Below, piece by piece: positions 12,395 through 21,822 of a DNA stretch of 64,000 bases. Each line of letters opens with the position of its first letter. Within the stretch, counting starts at the first letter, position 1. This DNA is from Rhizophagus irregularis (lineage: Eukaryota; Glomeromycota; Glomeromycetes; Glomerales; Glomeraceae). Where the stretch lies: the NCBI RefSeq assembly GCF_026210795.1, contig NC_089459.1, positions 1,178,001-1,242,000 on the forward strand, written 5' to 3'. The notes below the pieces were generated by a model, which was not told where the DNA came from, made no database searches, and saw nothing but the letters and a program-made list of their open reading frames with translations. A program made the translations under genes and the position numbers.

Positions 12395-12484
12395 GGTTGG
12401 TCACCCTATCTCAGTGGTTAGTCACTGAGACCCTCATTAAGCCTGAGTATGGTGAGGTCGCAGGTTCGATTCCCATGACCACGG
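12395..12484 (+). other. tRNA-like module 1 (A-box and B-box)
   Basis: TATCTCAGTGGTTAG resembles an A-box, and 45 bases later GGTTCGATTCC is an excellent B-box. Together they could form an internal RNA polymerase III promoter. A folded cloverleaf with proper acceptor pairing and a clear anticodon was not established, so this is not called a tRNA gene. Confidence 0.5.
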
Positions 12485-12770
12485 AAATAAAAAGAATTTT
12501 ACTGCGACGCTACAACCAATAGCGTGAAGGTACAGGGATTAGTGTAGTTGGACTGCATCATGGTGAATTAGTGTGTACGGTTAGGCCGCACATTTCAACT
12601 AAGGGTCATGGTGTCCTTCTAACGTTCCCTATGAGGCCATTGGCATGCGCGCAGTCCTGTCCTGGGTCACTACTATACCTTGGGGGGACTTCCTGTCCGG
12701 GTGGTCACTCTACGATACCACTTGGGGTCAGTAATGGCTAGATGGTCGTTCTAGATAGTAAAGCTGAGGG

Positions 12771-12895
12771 TGCAATGTCTTAGTGGTAGTTAGACCTTCT
12801 GTTAGGTCTTAGACCAACCAAGGTGTTCGTGCACTGAACAGGTAGCATGGCTATGGGGTTCAATTCCCTACTCCTTGGGTCCCGGGTTGGTGATC
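12771..12895 (+). other. tRNA-like module 2 (A-box and B-box)
   Basis: TCTTAGTGGTAGTTAGA resembles an A-box and GGGTTCAATTCCC a B-box. Spacing is longer than in module 1. A second such module in the same segment suggests a composite SINE. Confidence 0.4.
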
Positions 12896-13368
12896 CCTGG
12901 TGGTTGATACCCACCATAAGGGGTGATCCTGGACAGATGCCTGCTACTTCCTGTCCGAGTGGTCACTACAAAGTATACCACTTGGGGTAAACAACTGTAC
13001 TATCGGTGCTAGGTAATCGCAGGCTGTAGTGGCCTTTGAGGTGAGACTTAGCACCTAAATGGTGGTATGGAAGGGTACTAGATGGTTGATGTTACCTGTC
13101 GAAAGTCCTCCATGAAAGTAGATGCTCTCTAAAGGTCGTTAAATAAATTGAGTATCAGTATCATGCAATGGGTATAGGATGAGTAGGCGGCGTGTACCTA
13201 GCTTCAGATCAGCCTAAAATGGCCCGATGGGGGATGTCTTCTATAGTGGTGCTGTTACCTGAGGAATTAAGTACTCGGTATAATGGTTGCCCATTGAAGA
13301 TGATAGGACACAGACCAGTTAGTCTCGCTAATGAGGCAATGGGTGGTCTGGCCGTAAACACTTGCAAA

Positions 13369-13384
13369 GGAAAAGGATAAAACT
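13369..13384 (+). repeat. Middle copy of the 16-bp target repeat
   Basis: GGAAAAGGATAAAACT occurs here, at 12378-12393 and at 21517-21532, exact in all three. The outer copies match the tandem-repeat unit in place, so the sequence was present in the target and was duplicated twice. Confidence 0.85.
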
Positions 13385-13524
13385 AAAAACTAAAACTAAA
13401 AAACTCTCTCCCGTTCTGCTCACTTGACAATATTTACGAAAAAATAAAAAATTTTTTTTCGGAGTTTTTTATTACTTTTTCTTTATAATTTCTTTATTTT
13501 AGATAACTACTCGACACTTTACAA

Positions 13525-15835
13525 ATGGGTAAAGATAACAAAAAGAAAAATAACCAGTCTAACAAAGATACTACATCTAAACGTCCTGCCTCTAGCTCTC
13601 CAACTGGCAACGTTTCTGGTCAAGGTTCCTCTGCTGTCCTGGCCCTTCGAACACTCCACCTTCGACCACCTCTACTAATAAACGTACCAGAGTCAGTGCT
13701 GACGACTCTGTCATGGATGTCGATAAACCTCTCACGCCTCCCTGGCCCTGTTGAGACAACTTCCGCCGAGATACCTTCTCAACCCGATACCTCCTCTCTC
13801 GACGCTTCGCAACACGCCCCTGCTAACAACAACGATAAAGGCAAAAGCCCTGAAATTACTCCCGCAGTCTCCTTCCCTGAACGTGCTGCCTCTCCGGACG
13901 CGTCCCAAGCTGCAGTACAATCTCAACCTACACTTTTCTACGCCTTGGCCGCTCCTAATGACGTCGATGGCTTTTGGAATCACTTCGCTTCAAACCGCGA
14001 CGCGTGCGACGCGGTTGATCGACAACTTTCCTTGTTCTCCTCTTATGGTAGTCGTGCCACGTGTAGTGGATCCAACGATTTGAAGAGGATCATCGTACAT
14101 TTCCGAAAAAAGGATGATCTAGACAAAGCCACAGCCTCCCCTATGGATTCTTTGTTTGGTTTGCATTTCCATGCATATGACCTCAGGCTATTAAGGCAGA
14201 TGAACACGCGCGTACCCTGGTGGTTACCGATATCCCCCTTTTTCTAACTGACGCTCTTTTGCGTGGTACCTTTTCTCGTTACGGCAATATTACTCGTTGC
14301 CATACCCGTTTATCTAAACTTTATCGTACTGCATACATTACCTTTGAATCTACTGGTGCTTTACAGAACCTCGACTCTACCTGGGGCGTCCTTTGTGGAG
14401 GACATTGTTTGCGAATCTGCCCCGCTACTTTCTTTCACCTGAACAACGCGCCGAAAGACGCGCTTATGTTGCTTTACTTGCCGGTCTGCCTCCGCGTGGC
14501 ACTATAGCGGTCGATCTTGCTGAAATTGCCGATGAAATTTCCGCTAAATCTATCAATGTTCCCTTCTCTATGAATTCTTACAATCCCAAACCTTACGCCT
14601 ATTGCCATTTTGCTTCTGAAACGGCTATGGAAAATGCTAAATCTATTTCATGTGCCCTCAAGAAAGTTGGCCTTACCTGGCATTCTCCGGATGAAGTCAC
14701 TTCTCTTTGTCATGATGTGGTCGCCCTAATTGTAACCCTGATCGATGTGGTTCTTCATCTAGACCTAATCGCCCTTCTCGCCCTTGGCAATCTAATGATA
14801 AATTACGTGCTTTATATAATAAGCATCTACCTCCTTCTCATCCTGCTAAACGACATAACCGTTTTGCCCGCCCTGATAACAATAATGATGGACAAAGCCG
14901 TACCAATGCTTCTCGCCATCGTTCTAAATCCAGACCTAACAACCGACAACAATCTCGTTCTCGTTCTCAACATCGACCATGGAATCGCGACAATCTTAAC
15001 AACAACAATAATAATCAACGTCGTGGTATTCCTGATGCAAATGAACTTGATCACTATGCTGATGGCATGGATGTTACATACCCTGCTCCTCCTACTGTGC
15101 TTACTGATTGGAAATCTATTGGTGCTGCTCTTGAAAAAGTAGTTGAAGAATTAGCCCTTCTTACCACACAATTTGCTACCATGAACAGCCGCATCACTAA
15201 TTTGGAATCTGCTATGGCTGCTCGTCACTGGTAAAAAAATGATTTATCCTACACATATCTTACACATATTGGGTACTCAAAATGTAGAAAATCATACACA
15301 AATAATACACATATCATACACATATCGGGTATTAATATATATATCATACATATATCAGGTACCTGATAGGTATACTATATATATAAGTACCCGATACGTG
15401 TATTGATATGTGTATTATTTGTGTATGATTTTCTACATTTTGAGTACCCGATATATGTAAGATATGTGTAGGATATGTGTAGGATAGACCATTTTTTTAC
15501 CAGTGCGTGCTCCTATTCCTGGCCCTTTTGTCACTAAACCTCCTTCCTACATCCCTTCCTCTATGCAAGGATGGGATGATACAGTGAATCGAAATGATAA
15601 TAATATCCTCGTTGATGTTAATTCTCCTCCTTTGCAATCAACAAGTGGTTTTTCCCCAATTCCTCATTTTGCTCCCATTCCACCTTCTAACGTCACCCCT
15701 TCCTCTCCTATTGATATGGAACAGCGACTCTCCTCTCTTTCTGACACTGTTGCCTCTTTGGCTGGCTCGATTAAAGAAGGAATCCAACAAAACAACCTCA
15801 TCATAGCTCGGCAACAAGGCCAAGCTAATCAATAA
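13525..15835 (+). pseudogene. LINE ORF1 (RRM and zinc-knuckle nucleic-acid-binding protein), broken
   Basis: The protein starts MGKDNKKKNNQSNKDTTSKR at 13525. It continues in shifting frames: frame change near 14180 (into KADEHARTLVVTDIPLF), near 14450 (into ERRAYVALLAGLPPRG) and near 14714 (into CHDCGRPNCNPDRC, a CCHC-like knuckle). Segments VVTDIPLF..FSRYGNI and PKPYAYCHF resemble an RRM fold. An Arg/Asn-rich basic stretch follows. The frame reaches MAARHW and is then interrupted by a MITE at 15226. Without the MITE, and with one copy of its CGT duplication, it continues in frame as MAARAPIPGPFVTK to the stop at 15835. Its role in a live element would be RNA binding and RNP assembly. Confidence 0.8.
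15226..15505. mobile_element. CACTG-ended MITE (CACTA/EnSpm type) inside LINE ORF1
   Basis: The element is 280 bp and begins CACTGGTAAAAAAATG. Its end is the exact complement, and its arms pair over most of the length (ATCCTACACATATC and complement, GGGTACTCAAAATGTAGAAA and complement). It is flanked by CGT on both sides (15223-15225 and 15506-15508). A CACT(A/G) terminus with a 3-bp duplication is the hallmark of CACTA elements. Removing it restores the ORF1 frame. Confidence 0.85.
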
Positions 15836-15884
15836 TTGTTCTCTTTTTCCCTCTTCTTTATTACCGATTTATCAGGGTGTAATA

Positions 15885-18800
15885 ATGATGGACAACAATA
15901 AATATAATTTTTCCCCTCACCCCTCTCCCCTTATTAAATTTGATCAATTAAATGTTAATGGTTTATGTTCCCCAGTTCGACAACAACATTTGCTTAATTT
16001 TTTTCTCCACTCCTCTTTTGGTGCTTTATCTATTAATGATACGCGTCTATCCCCTTCAAATGCTAAATTTATTTTTAAAAATGAACACTCCCAACATCAC
16101 TTTAAGTCCTATTGGGCTTGTTCATCTTCTTCTTCTCGCCCTCATGATGGTGTTGGTATTTTGTTACGTAATCCCCTTCATAAACATGTTCAAACAATTG
16201 ATCCTTGGAACGGTCGACTTCTTAAATTAGACTTGTTCTTTCATCAAACTAAAATTTCTATTATTTCTATATATTATCCCCCTTCTGGTTCTGTTCATCA
16301 ATCCATTTGCAATGATCTTATTGCCAAACTTCTTTCTTGGCTCGATTATGCCCGAGCTAATAATTATTTTGTAGTTATTCTTGGCGATTTCAATGCTGAT
16401 GTAATCGCTCATTCTAATTATTCACCTAATCATTTTAAGCTTCTTCGCTCGCTTTCTTCTCGGTTTTTTACCGATCATCAAGCTCACTCCTCTACAAATG
16501 GTCCTGATCCCACTTTCTTTCATGATAATGGATCTTCTAGACTGGATTATATTTGGTCTTCACCTGGTTTTCCTGCCCCTGGTCTTTTTTCGCAAGTGGT
16601 TACTTGCCCGGATCTTCTTGATCGTCCTTTTACAGATCACAAAGTTCTTTCAACTGTTTTTGACTTCAGTTCTTGCCTGGCTATTTTGGCTAAGTCCCGT
16701 CTTAAACAAAAAAAAGAAATGCGTACTATTTTCTCTTACGCTTCCACTTCAGTTGAACAATGGATTAATTTTACCACTGAAGTAGATGATTCTCTTGGAG
16801 TTTATTTAGATAGACAATATCACCCCAATTTTGATTTCTCCTTTCTCTTGATCGTATGTGGCATGCATTGAAAGCTGCCATACTTAGTGCTGCAATTGAA
16901 ACTTTACCCTTTCAAAAAGTCTCCAACACACACCGACATTCGTACTCTCCTGAATTAACTAAACTTATTGCTATTAACAAGTTTTTAGATCGATTTTTAT
17001 ATCGCCTTACTACTCGTCGTTCTAATCGGCTTACTCAGATTGCGCAAATGACTGCCGCTTTGCCCTCCCATCTTGATAATCTTGCATCCTTACTCCCTGA
17101 TTACTCAATTCCTACCTATTCTACAACCCCTGTATCTGTATTTAAATCGTTTTTACGATCACAGAAAAATTTAGTTTCTGCCTTTTTATCTACTAAATTC
17201 GCCCAACACTTTACGGACTCAGTGGAATATTATACCGCACTACGTGACGAACACTTTTCGAACTCGCTCGGCACCTTTATAGATTCTGCCTTATCAGTAG
17301 AAAAACGTTCAATTGTTCTTGACCGTGTTCTGGTCATTTTGGACTCAACTCCTACTTTATTAACGGATCCTTCGGATATTAAACAAGCTGCTGTTTCTCA
17401 TTTTCAATCGATTGTTTCTCCTCCGTTGGTCCGCTATTCTTCCATCACTTCATTTCCCGCCCGATGGCAACAAGCTTACACTCCTCTTACAAATGTGTCT
17501 GCTTCATTATATGATCCTGTTTTGGCGCCTATTTCCCTACAAGAATGGTCTACTGTGATTTCCTCCATGCCAAATAACAAAGCTTCCGGCCCTTCAAAAA
17601 TTTCTTATGAAATGATTAAACATCTGTCCGGGGAAGCCTTGGATTTCTCTCTTTTATTGGCCAATACCTGCCTTTCTCGCGGTGATATTCCTGCTGACTG
17701 GCGTGAAGCTGTGGTTTATCCTATTCCTAAACCTCACGAATTTGATGCTCAACTCAAAAACACTCGACCTATTACCCTTCTGGAAACAGTTCGAAAATGT
17801 GTTGTTAAGGTCGTCACAAATCGTCTCTCCAATATTCTTGCTGATAATAAAGTTCTTCAAGGAGGTAACTTTGCTGGCTTACCTGGTGGTTCTACTGATG
17901 TCCCTATCAAAATGCTTGATGCGATTATCCATCAACATAAACATGACTCTACTGATGATCAGGAACTATGGATCATTTCTCAAGATATCTCTAAAGCTTT
18001 TGATTCTATGGATTTAAATATGCTTAAACTAGCTTTAGATAGATTACATATCCCTGCACTTTTAGTGCGATTTATTTTGAATCTTTTTACACGCCAAAAT
18101 AATAAGATTATTACTTGTCATGGCGATACAGCTGCTTATAGAGTACGTGTTGGTATCGATCAAGGAGAAATCATTTCCCCTCTTCTTTGGGTTATTTATT
18201 TGGATCCCTTACTCACTGTTTTGAATCAAGAAGCACGAGATCCTTTTATTTTAAAATCTTCAGCTCTTTTAAATTATTCTCCACTTGAATTTGAACAACA
18301 TTCTTTAACAATTTCACATTTAACGTTTATGGATGATTCTACACTTATTGCTTCTTCAAAATCTGGAATAGAAGATCGTCTTTCTATTACTGCTGAATTT
18401 TATACTTTAAATAATGTTCAAGCTAATTCAGCTAAATATGTTCTTCTTTCATCTTCTTCCCCTTCTTCAAAGGTTATTTTTGATCTTACACCTTCCTTTT
18501 TAGTCTCTGATTTATCTCTTTCCCTTTTTTCTCTATCTTCGCATGCTTCCTTTCACTTTTTAGGCGTTTGGTTTTCTTTATCCGCCTCTTCTAATTTTGT
18601 TCTCAAACAAGCGCGCTCCATGGTTAAAGATATGGCAGCTCTCCTGGGACCGAAGAAATTATTAGCACAACATGTGGCCTATCTCTACAATGCTGTCCTT
18701 CTTCCGCGATTGGAATTTCGTCTTCAAACTACCCTTTTCTCTGAAAGTACTATTCAATCAATTGTCAAGCCTCTGTTTTCAGTACTTCGAAGAAAAGCTG

Positions 18801-21244
18801 GTCTTGCTACGACTACTCCGTTGCCCCTGTTATTTCTCAAACTTCCCTTTTCGATTCAAAATGCTTTCTATCGCTTTCTTTCTTCCCATATTGCATCTTG
18901 GCAAAAAATTTTCACTCATCCTGATTTCAAAGATTTTGCCCTTTATGCTATCTCCTATCTTCAAGGATATCTGGGTGCTGAAAGTTGCCCGACTACTATT
19001 AACTTAGAACCATGGTCACAGATCGTTTCTTTGCGAACGCACACTTTGTTTAATTCGTTATTGTTTTCTTCGCGATTGAACATCACGTGGTCTCTTTCCT
19101 TCCGGCCTCCGAGGCATGATCTACAACCTGCTCTGCCACTCCGATCTATTCTACCTCATTCCATTTTTCAATCGAGTTGGAAACTTTGGAAAAACTTGAA
19201 TATATTTGTGCTTGCTCAGTTGGTTTCTCCTTGTGAACGTTATCTTATGAATTGGCCTGACCTTCGTTATCTTGGCATCGTTGGTCGTAAAGGACGAATC
19301 CCTAATTGGTTTACTTTTATCAATAATAATTTTCTCTCTTCTTCTTCTTCTACTTTACTTTTATCTTCATATTTTATTAACTCTTCTTTTACTTTAGCTT
19401 CTCCTTGTTTATTAGATCATACTGTTAAAGATTATTCTTTTTATCCTCAATGGGCTATTAATCTTGACTCTGCTACTCAAACTTTATCTGTTGGTCGTGT
19501 GTGTATCACTTACAAGAAACAAAACTCGGCTATTATGTCTCATTGGCTTCCTGTATCTATTTCGGCTGATGAACGATCCTATGACCCTTGTCCCGGTTGT
19601 GCTCTTAATATTCCAGCACTATCCAAGAAATCTGCCATTAAACAACGCTGTAATAGCGAGAAGTGTTTTTTTAATGTAATCCTATCGGATACTATGGGCT
19701 ATCCTACCAGAAATGCCAAAGTTTTTGCGGCTTACCTTCCCATTACTCTATCTACTTCATGGAGCTATGCGACTTCCTTGGCTCTCGTTCATTTTTCAAA
19801 AGCGTCTCCTGCTCTTTCTCCTCTCTTTACGGATAGAATCGATAGAATTGAAGACACTATCTTACCACTTTCTGTGCAATCTTTGTACACAGATGGTTCG
19901 TTCCATCCTGCCAATGATTCTTCGCCTTCTTCCATGACTTCTGCTTGGATTGCTCTTGATGATGTTGGACTTGTTCTGGAATCTTCTTCCATGCATCTCC
20001 CTTCTTACTTTCCTTCCGCTTTGCGTTCCGAAATTTCTGCTGTTCTATTAGGATTGAACGCCCTTTCCCGTGATTCGTCAATCTCTATTCATACTGATTG
20101 TAGTCAGTTAATTTCACTATGGACACGGTTTGTTGATGCTCCTTTCTCACCGAAGTTGCTCCGAGAACCTAATCATCTTCTTTGGCTTTCTATTCGACAA
20201 CTTATCATGGATCGTAATCTTAATGTCGATTTGATTAAAGTCCCTGCTCATGGCGATGATATCTACAATATACAAGCAGATTCTTTGGCAAAAGATGCTC
20301 ATTCGTCTTTACAACCCACTACTTTACTTTCAACATTTTGTTATACTCCATGCTTGTTGACTTTTAACTCCTTGCCTATTGACGTGAATATTCGACATTT
20401 TCTCCGCTCTATTGCAGATGCTCGTGCTCTTTTATCTTTCTGTTCACTAGCGCGTTTTACTGCTCTTGGTTCTCCTTCACTTTTTGATTGGGCTGGTATA
20501 TATTTTTGCCTTTCACAAATTAAAGGTTTCGCTTCACATAGGAATGGTCGTCCTGAATTTTGGATCTTCCGCATTAAACTTCTTTTGGATATGTTGCCTA
20601 CCTTAACTACTCTTCAACAACGCAAACCTTACTTATATTCTCCTGACTGGCTCTGTCCGCAGTGTAATTCTGCTCCTGAAGATTTGAATCATCTTTGGAC
20701 TTGTCCTTATATTTTACCGGATTTAAATCCCTGTTTAACACACCGGTCTGAAGTCATTAAATTTAGAGATTCTTGTTTATCTTCTTTCCTATCCTTGAAA
20801 TCTTTGGATATTTCCTTTCATACCGAATTCTTTGCTTTGGATTGTTGGAACTATGAAGCTCCTTCTTCATCCTGTCTTTGGCTTACTCGTGGATTGTTGC
20901 CTGCGCATTTAACGGCATTTTTGAATCAACACTTTCCTCTCTCTGTTATATACAAGATTATTTCTCCCCTTCTTAATGACTTCCAAGTCGAATTGTATGG
21001 TGAAATTTGGCTGTGTCGGAATGTTCTTTTCCATGCTTGGGAAGAGTCGCAGGGTATCTCGGCTGCTTCCAAATTACATGGCCCATCTATAAATTCTTCT
21101 CCTATTGTTTCTTCTCCACATACAAATAACTCTTCTTTGGCGACAGTTTCTCAGGATTCCTGGATTTCTTGGATATCCTCTTCTATAATTCGGGGTGGAT
21201 CATGGATCTCGCACTTGGATTTTCTGCGCCGCTTAACAGTTTAA
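15885..21244 (+). pseudogene. LINE ORF2: AP-endonuclease, reverse transcriptase, RNase H, one frameshift
   Basis: Two overlapping frames form one protein. The first (15885-16871) is an apurinic-type endonuclease: FDQLNVNGL at its start, IISIYYPPSG, VVILGDFNAD and the end SRLDYIWSS...FTDHKVLSTV. A one-base shift just before 16856 moves to the second frame (16856-21244, 1462 residues). That frame has the reverse transcriptase (ITLLETVRKCVVK, SQDISKAFDSMDLNML, GIDQGEIISPLLWVIYLDPL, catalytic FMDD at about residue 491), an RNase H (LYTDGSFHP, SEISAVLLGLNAL, HTDCSQL, PAHGDDIYNIQADSLAKDA) and a Cys/His cluster CPQCNSAPEDLNHLWTC. The catalytic loop is FMDD instead of the usual F/YADD. The second LINE in the window has the same change, so it is a family trait. 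Only the frameshift breaks it. Confidence 0.9.
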
Positions 21245-21516
21245 CCTCTTAGGATTTCTTTCTGGTAACGGACTGGATTTTTGGATGTTGGATAGTTGAC
21301 TCACACTGGCCTTCGGGTAAAGTTGGGGTATGCGATTCTGTAATAGTCTAGTTTTTCTTTGCTTTAATTTTATTTTAGTTTAGATTTCTTTACTTGTATG
21401 AATCGTGAAGCTACTCTTTTTATTTTATTAGTTTATTTTCTTATTTTTGTAATATTGTTCGTTTGAATTTTCGATGTTAAAATATAAATAAAATAAAGTC
21501 ATAAGACTGTTTGCAC

Positions 21517-21709
21517 GGAAAAGGATAAAACTACCACCATTCGATTCGTCTCAGTGAGACGATTCTAACAAGCTATGATACATCTTTGTACAATTATTAG
21601 ATGCCAAGTTATTTAATATATTCTTTATATAACTGTGATTATGAACGGTTCTTTTTAATATAAGATTTTTGAGGATAGGTGTAAATGTGTAATAGTGACT
21701 ATAGATAGA
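21517..21709 (+). repeat. Right remainder of the fourth tandem unit and pogo-like end region
   Basis: The stretch starts with the third target copy and continues ACCACCATTCGATTCGTCTC, completing the unit interrupted at 12377. After about 21620 the sequence is the AT-rich interior of the pogo-like element with repeated TGACTATA words. Confidence 0.75.
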
Positions 21710-21822
21710 TTGTGACTATATAGGATAGATTTTAATAATAAAGTGTTTTGAACATTCAACTGGTGTGACTATATAGTAGAATGTGACTATAACAGGAGTG
21801 ACTATAGAAGGAGTTGACTATA

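Larger units (their letters stand above)
12394..13368 (+). mobile_element. SINE-like segment with two tRNA-like modules, flanked by 16-bp repeats
   Basis: This 975-bp segment is bounded on both sides by the same 16 bases, GGAAAAGGATAAAACT (12378-12393 and 13369-13384), the signature of retrotransposition. It is markedly less AT-rich than its surroundings. It contains two stretches with A-box-like and B-box-like sequences (see the separate entries) and an internally repeated block around GTGGTCACT...ACCACTTGGGGT (at ~12700 and ~12960). There is no long open frame. It could be a composite SINE using the neighbouring LINE, or a detached LINE leader. Confidence 0.6.
13385..21516 (+). mobile_element. 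Near full-length LINE (ORF1; endonuclease-RT-RNase H ORF2)
   Basis: This 8.1-kb non-LTR retrotransposon is flanked by the 16-bp target repeat (13369-13384 and 21517-21532). The order is leader (13385-13524, with an A-rich start and a AAAACTCTCTCCCG motif shared with the half-LINEs further on), ORF1, ORF2 and an AT-rich 3' tail ending TAAAATAAAGTCATAAG. It is no longer autonomous because ORF1 has several frameshifts and a MITE insertion, and ORF2 has one frameshift. The RNase H domain points to the I/Tad-like groups of LINEs (family knowledge). Confidence 0.9.
11710..21820. mobile_element. Pogo/Tc1-like element with TA duplication, filled with later insertions
   Basis: The left end is CAGTCAACTCTCTTTATAGT and the right end is the near complement (GAGTTGACTA preceded by GTGACTATAGAAG). 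The word TATAGTCAC recurs several times close to each end. Both ends are flanked by TA (11708-11709 and 21821-21822). The 10.1-kb length is due to later insertions. The element's own sequence appears to be only the end regions and a ~150-bp tandem repeat. No transposase of its own was seen. Insertion is in an exon of the MULE transposase. Confidence 0.68.

Noticed and set aside
12395-12484. A true tRNA gene
   Set aside because: B-box and A-box are good, but a paired acceptor stem and anticodon loop could not be built. It sits in a retrotransposed segment.
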